Below, one piece after another: positions 1 through 5,222 of a DNA stretch of 5,222 bases (position 1 is the stretch's first letter; each line of letters begins with the position of its first letter). This DNA is from Verrucomicrobiia bacterium. Its GTDB lineage: Bacteria; Verrucomicrobiota; Verrucomicrobiia; Limisphaerales; Palsa-1400. The notes under the pieces were generated by a model that searched no databases, was not told the origin of the DNA, and saw only the letters and a program-made list of their open reading frames with translations. The stretch lies in assembly GCA_025934545.1 (NCBI GenBank), contig JAICXV010000228.1, positions 1-5,222 of the forward strand, given 5' to 3'. The position numbers and the translations under genes are program-made.

Positions 1-84
1 AAAGTGCGTTTCGAACAGGTGCTGTGCGAGCACTGCGCCGATGGCAATGGCACGAAGACCGTCGAGTTGAGGGGAGTAGCGCAC
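1..84 (-). CDS. Acyltransferase 3 (OafA/YrhL-type) membrane protein, N-terminal fragment
   Basis: Only the first 28 codons lie in the window; the rest continues beyond position 1. Reading leftwards from a GTG at 84-82 gives MRYSPQLDGLRAIAIGAVLA followed by QHLFETHF. The Y-x-P-Q-L-D-G-L-R-A-I-A pattern, followed at once by a hydrophobic helix, is the characteristic start of acyltransferase family 3. These multi-pass inner-membrane enzymes transfer acyl groups, often acetyl, to surface sugars or other extracytoplasmic acceptors. The histidine at residue 22 sits where the family has its conserved H in the first helix. The frame upstream of GTG is open only as far as a TGA near 124 and offers no ATG, so GTG is the likely start. 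The gene follows the NagB-like gene by 83 bp on the same strand and could be the last gene of the operon or begin a new unit. Family assignment from so short a piece is reasonable but not proven. Confidence 0.72.
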   Translation of the reverse strand, partial: MRYSPQLDGLRAIAIGAVLAQHLFETHF

Positions 85-167
85 GCGTTGAGACTTTCGC
101 TGATTGTAATCGAGCGAGGCTCAAGAGCCAATTCTAAACAGTCCGCCTCCTCACGTCGGCGGCTACG

Positions 168-1097
168 TTAGTGCATCTCGACGTCGCAGGTGCCGATGCC
201 CTTGCGGAGAAAGTTGAATTGCACGTTCGGGTGGTCGGCCAACAAAGACATCGGGACAGCGGAGTCGGGAATGCGCTTTGCGATCATCAACGTAGTGAGA
301 CGTTGGCCAAACGGATTGTCATGCATGCCGGCGTGCCAGATGGAAACTTTTTCCGCTTTCCATGTTTCGACGGGGCCGACGCTGATTGCTTTGGTCGGGA
401 CCAATGTAATGTTTCCTCCGCCGGAAGTGCGGGCGTTTTGGGCGATGGTAATCGGATGCAAGTCGACGACGCGCGTCGTCAGTTTGCGATATTCCGCGGG
501 GCTGGGCGGTTGATTTTTATATTTTCCTTCGCGCTTTGGCGGGTCATTGAACGCCCAGTGTTTGATGTCGCCCTGGCCGCCTTGCATGACGGCGCAACGA
601 ATACCTTCCCAACTTGCGCGGTATTCTTTGGAATTCGCTTTTGGAAAATGCAGGTTGTTGTCCGACATGACGAGATCGCGCCGAATGCGGCTGAAACACA
701 TTTCGCGATCGGCTTTTTCGAAAGAGAGGGGATGTGTCGGCGACGCTTCTTTGCCATTCAAAAACCATTCGTCCATGCCCCAGAAATGCGCTGACTTAAC
801 GGATAGGCCGAGGTCGTTGACGATGCGTGCAACCAACGGCAGTTGTTCAGTTGGTCCAATGGGACCACAGATGCCGACGGGGTTGTCAGGCGTCGATTGT
901 TTCCACGCGGTGATGTATTCGAGCGCTTCGGCGAGATAAAAATCTTCGAGCGTGTCATACATCACGACCTTGAAACCCGGCCGCGAAAGTTTCTGCATTT
1001 TCTCGGGCGTGAGGCGCGCGGCGTCTTTGATGATGGAGTCGTCGAGCGTGGTATAATCCCACCAACCGGGAGCGATGGAGCTGATTTTGCGAGGCAT
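168..1097 (-). CDS. NagB-like glucosamine-6-phosphate isomerase/deaminase family protein, divergent
   Basis: A 309-residue protein that I assign to the NagB/6-phosphogluconolactonase-like fold. Classical NagB converts glucosamine-6-phosphate to fructose-6-phosphate and ammonia in the cytoplasm. Seen here: FWGMDEWF at 105-112 matches the NagB FNMDEY segment with its catalytic Asp (D109), and HWAFNDPP at 180-187 matches HIAFNEP, giving H180 for the catalytic His. Differences are clear. The residue in the gapless position of the second catalytic Asp is I178, with D177 one place earlier, and the NagB Glu is Asp (D185). The TGGTP-type phosphate loop is replaced by [10 protein letters not shown] at 78-87. 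There is an extra N-terminal stretch of about 40 residues. The real substrate may therefore not be glucosamine-6-phosphate. The ATG start at 1097 follows the deacetylase stop by 28 bp; the bases before it are pyrimidine-rich with no Shine-Dalgarno site. The gene probably shares a transcript with the deacetylase. Family call fairly secure; exact reaction not. Confidence 0.82.
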   Translation of the reverse strand: MPRKISSIAPGWWDYTTLDDSIIKDAARLTPEKMQKLSRPGFKVVMYDTLEDFYLAEALEYITAWKQSTPDNPVGICGPIGPTEQLPLVARIVNDLGLSVKSAHFWGMDEWFLNGKEASPTHPLSFEKADREMCFSRIRRDLVMSDNNLHFPKANSKEYRASWEGIRCAVMQGGQGDIKHWAFNDPPKREGKYKNQPPSPAEYRKLTTRVVDLHPITIAQNARTSGGGNITLVPTKAISVGPVETWKAEKVSIWHAGMHDNPFGQRLTTLMIAKRIPDSAVPMSLLADHPNVQFNFLRKGIGTCDVEMH

Positions 1098-1125
1098 AGG
1101 AAAGAAGAAGCTAGGAGTTACAATT

Positions 1126-1932
1126 TTAATGCGCGAGGCTTTTTTCGTACGCCGTATTGATAAGGTAATTCGCGCCGATGTCTTTTAGCGGGTCAGCATC
1201 CTGCGCGCAGAAGCCGTAATGCAGATGACGACGCCAGCCTTCGGCGTGCTTGAATTTTTTCGAACGACGCCCCACGTCAAGGGAGATGTCTTCCATCGTT
1301 TGCAAATAGGAATTCATTTTTTGACTGGCATCGAGCCAATGCTGTTGGCTTTCGTGCGCGCGTAAGGCCTGCATTTTGATGGAGTGGACCGAAGCCGTGT
1401 TCACAAATGCGCCGGGAGTAATTTTCTGGCGGAGTCCATCGCACATGCCGTGAGGCAAGCTGTGGTAGACCGTGACATCGTAATTGGCAGTTGGGCGATC
1501 GGGAATAGAACGGAAATTCGGCATGCCATGGGCGAACGCTGCCGTGACCGCGAGCCGGCATGTATTCATGTGGTCCTCCATGTAGTCAGCGGGAGAATGG
1601 GTCAGGACAACAGACGGTTTTACTTCGCGAATGACCGCCGCTAACCGGCGTAACGTTTTCAAATCGTAAAATACTTCCAGATCATTCACGAGCGGGCCGT
1701 GGAAATGCGCCCCAAGAATTTTGGCGGCGTCCTTTGCTTCCTTGAGCCGCATTTTTTTCAACTGCGCCGGACCGTACTGGACGCTGCCGCAGCTTCCGTT
1801 GGCGACGTTCATGTAATGGATTTCGTAGCCTGCTTTTTTGAGCAGGAGCAACGTCCCGGCCATCATGAATTCGATGTCGTCGGGATGCGCGCCGATGGCG
1901 ATTGCTGATTTTTTCAAAGTTGTTTTAGCCAC
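1126..1932 (-). CDS. PIG-L/LmbE family zinc-dependent deacetylase
   Basis: A 268-residue cytoplasmic enzyme of the PIG-L (LmbE) family, which removes N-acetyl groups from GlcNAc-containing substrates such as GlcNAc-inositol or GlcNAc-malate. The N-terminal strand leads into AHPDD at residues 15-19, which gives the zinc ligands H16 and D19 and the general base D18. A second motif at 112-124, [13 protein letters not shown], supplies the third ligand H121 within DxxxDH. Length is normal for the family. The frame opens with a GTG (1932-1930) that lies inside the left inverted-repeat arm. This leaves about eight residues before the first core strand, as expected, so the start is plausible. A TTG at 1917-1915 is the alternative. 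No Shine-Dalgarno site precedes either. It follows the GxxExxY stop by 25 bp and precedes the NagB-like gene by 28 bp. Deacetylase next to a NagB-like enzyme suggests successive steps on an N-acetylated sugar, which is an inference. Family call strong; substrate unknown. Confidence 0.93.
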   Translation of the reverse strand: MAKTTLKKSAIAIGAHPDDIEFMMAGTLLLLKKAGYEIHYMNVANGSCGSVQYGPAQLKKMRLKEAKDAAKILGAHFHGPLVNDLEVFYDLKTLRRLAAVIREVKPSVVLTHSPADYMEDHMNTCRLAVTAAFAHGMPNFRSIPDRPTANYDVTVYHSLPHGMCDGLRQKITPGAFVNTASVHSIKMQALRAHESQQHWLDASQKMNSYLQTMEDISLDVGRRSKKFKHAEGWRRHLHYGFCAQDADPLKDIGANYLINTAYEKSLAH

Positions 1933-1958
1933 GGATGAAACACAGATGAAACACGGAT
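1924..1958 (+). repeat. Left inverted-repeat arm of three 11-bp units
   Basis: On the plus strand the arm opens with TTTAGCCACGGATGAAACAC and continues with 11-bp units CACGGATGAAA (1930-1940), CACAGATGAAA (1941-1951) and CACGGATTAAA (1952-1962). A degenerate fourth remnant, AGATGAAA, lies at 1963-1970. It matches the right arm in inverted orientation at 32 of 35 positions, with the first 20 identical. The arm contains the GTG start codon of the deacetylase (1932-1930) and touches the TAA stop of the GxxExxY gene (1960-1958). An 11-bp period is close to one turn of DNA, so the units would present the same face to a binding protein. Confidence 0.92.
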
Positions 1959-2371
1959 TAAAAGATGAAACGTTTGAATTCTACCTTTCGGCGACCGAAG
2001 TTAATCAGCAAACCAATTTTTGTTCCGGTTGCTTTTAACTCGTTTAGGAGCTGCGGTTCGTCGTCCGGATTGTAGCCTGGCGACACTTGGAGTTCGACAA
2101 TTACCTGGTTGGCAACAAACAAATCGGCAGCGTAATCGCCAATAATCGTACCTTTATATCGCACGGTGATTTTGTGTTCGATCTCAGCTGTAATTTTCCT
2201 CTGAAGTAACTCGACCTGCATAGCTCGTTGGTAAACCTTTTCGAGAAAACCCCAGCCGAGCACATTGTACACTTCGAACGCGGAACCAATGACTTCTTTG
2301 GTAAGATGTTCAAAAGGCAGGTTGGGCTTTTCTGCTTCTTCAAAATCATCCGTGTTCAATCCGTGTTTCAT
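1958..2371 (-). CDS. GxxExxY-family protein (PDDEXK-like nuclease fold)
   Basis: A 137-residue protein of the GxxExxY family (Pfam PDDEXK_3). The naming motif is GFLEKVY at 41-47, preceded by the usual helix LTKEVIGSAFEVYNVLGWG. The nuclease-like core follows: GDYAADLFV at 78-86 with D83, then VIVELQV at 90-96 with E93, then the conserved tail with QLLNELKATG and GLLINFG before the end. The position normally held by the catalytic Lys of E-x-K is Gln (Q95), so DNA cleavage by the standard mechanism is doubtful. The function of the family is not established. The first dozen residues (MKHGLNTDDFEE) are encoded by the 11-bp units of the right arm, and the ATG overlaps a unit. The gene starts 6 bp after the oxidoreductase stop and ends 25 bp before the deacetylase start, so it would be co-transcribed with both. 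Its sampled base composition is lower in G+C than that of its neighbours. Family call strong; role unknown. Confidence 0.9.
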   Translation of the reverse strand: MKHGLNTDDFEEAEKPNLPFEHLTKEVIGSAFEVYNVLGWGFLEKVYQRAMQVELLQRKITAEIEHKITVRYKGTIIGDYAADLFVANQVIVELQVSPGYNPDDEPQLLNELKATGTKIGLLINFGRRKVEFKRFIF

Positions 2372-2382
2372 CCGTGGCTAAA
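2348..2382 (-). repeat. Right inverted-repeat arm of three 11-bp units
   Basis: Read on the minus strand from 2382, the arm begins TTTAGCCACGGATGAAACAC. It carries units CACGGATGAAA (2376-2366), CACGGATTGAA (2365-2355) and CACGGATGATT (2354-2344). It is the inverted partner of the left arm, differing at three of 35 positions. It holds the TAG stop of the oxidoreductase (2380-2378) and the ATG of the GxxExxY gene (2371-2369), so repeat sequence is translated as the N-terminus of that protein. In RNA the two arms could pair across the whole gene into a long stem. Confidence 0.92.
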
Positions 2383-3400
2383 TTTTAATGGATTTACCAC
2401 TCGCAGCAGACTTATCGGCGGCGAAGATAACTTCGTGTGAGCGCATGGCATCTTTCAAACTCGTCAGTGGCATTTCGACGTTCGCCGAAACGGATTCGAA
2501 GAACGTGTCGAACTGCGCCTGGTAGGGATGATCAGAGACATCGCCGGAATCGAGCATCTTCATGGCGAGCGTGCTCCAGGCGTGTTTGTTGGTCTTCAAC
2601 TTCATCGAATGGAATTTATTATCCAACAAACTGCCTTCGCTGCCGCACAAATGCGTGTGGAAATAATAAGGTTGGAGACAGTCGACGATCGCGGCGCATT
2701 TGCCAATGCGACCGCTCTCAAATTTCAATATCGTCACGCTCGATGTCGTGTATTCATACGGCCGGAAAATCTGGCTCTTCGATTTCGTGTCGTAACTGGT
2801 GACTTCTTCGACATCGGTCCCCATGCACATCAGCAGCGCGTCCAATGCGTGGCAACCGGCGGTGAGCAACGAACTGCCGCCAGCATCTTTGCGGGTGTTC
2901 CAGCGGAATTGACCGTACCAGGGTCCGATGCCATGGTAGTAATCCACTTCGCCGTAATGCAAATCGCCGAGCACGCCCTGGTCGATGAGAGCTTTGGTCG
3001 CCTGGAATTGGTTTGAATAGCGGCACTCGAAGCAGACGCAACTTTTGACACCGGCTTTTTTGACGGCGGCTTCGATTTTCTTGCAATCGTCCCACGAAAG
3101 CGCGAGCGGTTTTTCGATGATGATATGTTTACCGGCATTGGCAGCGGCGACGGCGTGGTCGGTGTGTTGGTATGGGTAACTGCAAATCGAGACGACGTTC
3201 AGGCCCGGATGCTTGAGCATCGCCTTGACATCGGTATAAGCCTTTATCTTGCTGCCGTGTTTCCCGCTGAGTTCCGCGTTGTCGAGCTTGCGCGATGAGT
3301 AGACGGCGGCGACCTGGGCGTAAGGGCTCGCGTTGATGGCTGCGATGTGCGCGCCGGCGACCCAACCGTAGCCGATGACACCCACGTTGTATTTTTTCAT
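2378..3400 (-). CDS. Gfo/Idh/MocA family NAD(P)-dependent oxidoreductase
   Basis: A 340-residue cytoplasmic oxidoreductase that uses NAD(P) to oxidise or reduce a sugar, cyclitol or derivative. The N-terminal Rossmann segment has G10, G12 and G16 in VGVIGYGWVAG. The catalytic EKP motif is at 96-98 (K97), and the C-terminal substrate domain carries D172-x-GG followed by AGCHALD with H184 and D187. Length is typical for the family. I place the start at the ATG at 3400-3398 because the Rossmann strand follows immediately. An in-frame ATG at 3463 would add 21 residues (MWHLAKSAAHVITRLQTKQF and one more F) that look like untranslated leader. No clear Shine-Dalgarno site precedes 3400. It is the first gene of the minus-strand run. 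Its TAG stop lies inside the right repeat arm, so its last codons may have been reset by the cassette. The substrate cannot be deduced; the neighbours point to a sugar or amino sugar. Confidence 0.92.
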   Translation of the reverse strand: MKKYNVGVIGYGWVAGAHIAAINASPYAQVAAVYSSRKLDNAELSGKHGSKIKAYTDVKAMLKHPGLNVVSICSYPYQHTDHAVAAANAGKHIIIEKPLALSWDDCKKIEAAVKKAGVKSCVCFECRYSNQFQATKALIDQGVLGDLHYGEVDYYHGIGPWYGQFRWNTRKDAGGSSLLTAGCHALDALLMCMGTDVEEVTSYDTKSKSQIFRPYEYTTSSVTILKFESGRIGKCAAIVDCLQPYYFHTHLCGSEGSLLDNKFHSMKLKTNKHAWSTLAMKMLDSGDVSDHPYQAQFDTFFESVSANVEMPLTSLKDAMRSHEVIFAADKSAASGKSIKI

Positions 3401-3591
3401 AAAAAACTGTTTGGTTTGAAGGCGCGTGATGACGTGCGCCGCTGACTTTGCCAAATGCCACATGGTTTAGCGCGGAAAGTCAAAATGTTTATGCGTGGCG
3501 AGCTCCTGTGCGATTGACGCACAAGCGTTTAGAAATTTGTCACCGTCGTTCTCATGGCAACAGAACTGCTGGTAGAAACAGTTTGTTATTT
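3401..3591. promoter_or_regulatory. Divergent intergenic region
   Basis: A 191-bp spacer between the starts of the minus-strand operon and the plus-strand FecR-TPR gene, so promoters for both should lie here. I could not find a convincing pair of -35 and -10 boxes on either strand. TTGACG at 3514-3519 and TTGTCA at 3538-3543 are isolated -35-like hexamers for the plus strand, and TTGACT read on the minus strand (3483-3478) is one for the operon, but none has a good partner. A weaker 5-bp-arm inverted repeat, GGCGC/GCGCC, spans 3421-3440 in the operon leader. Confidence 0.4.
3507..3523. promoter_or_regulatory. 17-bp dyad, candidate operator
   Basis: TGTGCG and CGCACA form a perfect 6-bp-arm inverted repeat around the spacer ATTGA, near the middle of the divergent region. 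The size and symmetry suit the operator of a dimeric helix-turn-helix regulator acting on one or both flanking genes. There is no regulator gene in the window and no second copy nearby, and short dyads arise by chance, so this is tentative. Confidence 0.3.
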
Positions 3592-5222
3592 ATGAGAAAC
3601 GTAACTGTTGGGCCGCGGTGTGTTCGCGTACCGGCTATATTTCGGCGAAAACTTGCTGTACTTTTCTTGCTCGCGGACCTGGTCTTTCCGTTCGTTTCCA
3701 TCGCTTCGCCGCCCGCCGCCAAGTCCAATGAGAACGTCAGTATTATTTTGACGATCGAGGGCACAGTCGAAGTCACCAAACCCGGCCTCACCCAATGGAC
3801 TGCGGCTCATACCAATCAGGAATTGCACGTCGGCCAAAGTGTTCGCACCGGTGCCCGTAGTCGCGCCACGATTCGGCTGTCTGATTTGAGCGTCATTCGC
3901 GTCAATGCCCTGACGACACTGGTGTTGAAGCCCGCGCGGCAGGCCAGCACCACGCCATTTTTGGATTTCAAAGTCGGGTCCGGCTATTTCTTCAATCGCA
4001 CGCGCCCGATGGATACGCAGTTTCAAACGCCTCTTATCTCCGGCGCGATTCGCGGGACGGAATTTGTTTTGGACGTCGCTGAAAATGGCGAGACGAAGGT
4101 CGCGCTGTTGGATGGAGAAGTTGCGCTGAACAATGACAAAGGCGAAGTGACCATTAGAAGCGGCGAAGCGGCAGTGGTCGAACCGAATTCCGCGCCGAAG
4201 AAAACAGCGATGCTCGAAGCGGCCAACATCATTCAATGGATCCTTTATTATCCTGCAATTCTCGACACGCGTGACCTGCAATTGAACGACGACGTCGCAA
4301 CGAAGGAACACGAAAGCCACGTTCTTTATCGCGGCGGTAATTTGAAAGGCGCATTGGAAGTATTCCCAGCAAGCCAGGTCCGCAACACCGACGACGAGCA
4401 TTTATATTATGCGCAACTTCTCCTTTCTGTTGGGCAAGTCAACGAAGCCGAGCAGGAATTGGCGAACGTCAAAAGCCCACTGGCCGATTCCCTCCACAAA
4501 CTGATTGCCACGGTGAAGCACCAAAAATTCTCGTCAAACCGGAATCCGCAGACCGCGACGCAGTGGTTGGCCGAATCCTATTATTTGCAATCGCAATCAA
4601 AACTTGCCGACGCGTTGCACGCTGCGCAACAAGCGGTGAAATTGTCGCCGGAATTTGGGTATGGATGGGTGCGCGTGGCGGAATTGGAATTCAGTTTTGG
4701 GCATGTGCAAGGCGCACAGGCAGCCCTTAGCCGTGCCGTCGAACGGTCGCCGTGGAATGCGCAAATGCACGCTTTGCGTGGTTTTGTTCTGGCGGCCGCA
4801 AACAAAACAACCGAAGCACTGCAGGAATTCGATCACGCCATCGCCGCTGACAGCGCGCTCGGCAATGGCTGGCTTGGTCGTGGTTTGTGCAGGATTCATT
4901 TCGGCGACCTCGAGGGCGGCAGACAAGACTTGCAAGTGGCCGCGACGCTCGAACCGAACCGTTCTGATTTGCGCAGTTATTTGGGCAAGGCGTGGGACGT
5001 GACGTGGGATGCCAAACGCGCCGAAAAAGAATTTCGATTGGCGAAAAAACTCGATCCCAACGATCCGACGCCGTGGCTATATTCAGCGTTATTGGCCGAA
5101 GATTACAATCGGGTCAACGAAGGCATCGCCGATTTGGAAAAAGCCAAAGAACTGAACAACAACCGCAGCGTGTTCCGCTCGAAACTTTTGCTCGATGAAG
5201 ACCAGGCCGTGCGCAGCGCAAA
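3592..5222 (+). CDS. Secreted FecR-domain and tetratricopeptide-repeat protein, 3' truncated by window
   Basis: An open frame of 543 codons with no stop before the window edge. Residues 1-20 are basic (ending FRRK), then a hydrophobic run LAVLFLLADLVFPFVSIA ends near residue 38 before SPPA, a typical signal peptide with cleavage about there. A FecR domain follows at about 50-195: VGQSVRTGARSRATIRL, then ISGAIRGTEFVLDV at 149-162 and KVALLDGEVAL, the usual FecR beta-strand pattern. Residues from about 240 to the edge are helical repeats, with clear TPR units from about 323 (e.g. ADALHAAQQAVKLSPEFGYG and EALQEFDHAIAADSALGNGW). The protein is probably periplasmic or outer-membrane associated and works as a scaffold. 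It is not a classical FecR, because it lacks a cytoplasmic anti-sigma domain and no sigma factor lies beside it. The first ATG in frame is 3592, with only a weak ribosome site. I recall verrucomicrobial relatives being roughly twice this long, so much of the C-terminus is probably missing. Confidence 0.88.
   Translation, partial: MRNVTVGPRCVRVPAIFRRKLAVLFLLADLVFPFVSIASPPAAKSNENVSIILTIEGTVEVTKPGLTQWTAAHTNQELHVGQSVRTGARSRATIRLSDLSVIRVNALTTLVLKPARQASTTPFLDFKVGSGYFFNRTRPMDTQFQTPLISGAIRGTEFVLDVAENGETKVALLDGEVALNNDKGEVTIRSGEAAVVEPNSAPKKTAMLEAANIIQWILYYPAILDTRDLQLNDDVATKEHESHVLYRGGNLKGALEVFPASQVRNTDDEHLYYAQLLLSVGQVNEAEQELANVKSPLADSLHKLIATVKHQKFSSNRNPQTATQWLAESYYLQSQSKLADALHAAQQAVKLSPEFGYGWVRVAELEFSFGHVQGAQAALSRAVERSPWNAQMHALRGFVLAAANKTTEALQEFDHAIAADSALGNGWLGRGLCRIHFGDLEGGRQDLQVAATLEPNRSDLRSYLGKAWDVTWDAKRAEKEFRLAKKLDPNDPTPWLYSALLAEDYNRVNEGIADLEKAKELNNNRSVFRSKLLLDEDQAVRSA

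Larger units (their letters stand above)
1924..2382 (-). mobile_element. 459-bp inverted-repeat cassette carrying one GxxExxY gene
   Basis: Two 35-bp inverted arms (1924-1958 and 2348-2382) enclose a single gene whose ATG lies in one arm and whose stop codon touches the other, leaving essentially no non-coding interior. By hand count, three sampled 60-base lines inside (1981, 2101 and 2161) have 42-45% G+C, against 55-57% in sampled lines of the NagB-like and oxidoreductase genes. This fits a foreign origin. No transposase is present and I see no target-site duplication in the immediate flanks. The cassette sits exactly at the junction of two operon genes. GxxExxY genes are known to me as often multicopy and associated with such repeats in some bacterial groups. 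Calling this unit mobile is an inference that needs other copies or an empty site for support. Confidence 0.55.

Noticed and set aside
118..129. GGCTC-AA-GAGCC hairpin between the NagB-like gene and the acyltransferase
   Set aside because: The stem is only five pairs with a two-base loop and there is no T-run after it, so it is not supported as a terminator.
171..794. A 207-codon open frame on the plus strand
   Set aside because: It is antisense to the NagB-like gene, has no recognisable domain and a low-complexity composition typical of a shadow frame.
1924..1970. The 11-bp units as a CRISPR array
   Set aside because: The units are directly adjacent with no spacers and are too short.
2528..3016. 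A 162-codon open frame on the plus strand
   Set aside because: It is antisense to the Gfo/Idh/MocA gene, which has the full set of family motifs.
3401..3463. N-terminal extension of the oxidoreductase from an upstream ATG
   Set aside because: The 21 extra residues precede a Rossmann strand that in this family normally begins within a few residues of the start.
3586..4401. A 271-codon open frame on the minus strand
   Set aside because: It lies opposite the FecR-TPR gene, whose signal peptide and domain pattern are convincing; the opposite frame shows no family motif.

Overview
The window looks like a chromosomal segment of a Verrucomicrobiota or related PVC-group bacterium. This rests on gene content: a Gfo/Idh/MocA oxidoreductase, a PIG-L deacetylase of the DYMEDHMNT type, a NagB-like protein, a GxxExxY gene set in direct-unit repeats, and a secreted FecR-TPR protein. 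It also fits the general absence of clear Shine-Dalgarno sites. The taxonomic call is an inference and has not been checked by search.

The left two thirds (1-3400) is one run of genes on the minus strand with very short gaps. In transcription order they are: a Gfo/Idh/MocA oxidoreductase (3400-2378), a 137-residue GxxExxY-family protein (2371-1958), a PIG-L/LmbE zinc deacetylase (1932-1126), a NagB/glucosamine-6-phosphate isomerase-like protein (1097-168), and the first 28 codons of a membrane acyltransferase (84-1, running off the edge). Oxidoreductase, deacetylase and NagB-like sugar isomerase/deaminase together suggest processing of an N-acetylated or amino sugar, but the substrate cannot be read from the sequence. 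The NagB-like protein departs from classical NagB in both its phosphate loop and its catalytic loop.

The most distinctive structure is a 459-bp cassette at 1924-2382, between the oxidoreductase and the deacetylase. It consists of a GxxExxY gene bounded by 35-bp inverted repeats (32 of 35 identical), each built from three tandem 11-bp units. The gene fills the cassette from arm to arm. One arm supplies the stop codon of the upstream oxidoreductase, the other the GTG start of the downstream deacetylase. The cassette interior is visibly more AT-rich than its surroundings. It reads as a compact mobile or formerly mobile element that entered an operon junction without breaking it.

The divergent spacer 3401-3591 separates this operon from a plus-strand gene (3592 to the window end). 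That gene encodes an exported protein with a signal peptide, a FecR domain and a tetratricopeptide array, cut off by the right edge. The spacer contains a perfect 6-bp-arm dyad that could be an operator.
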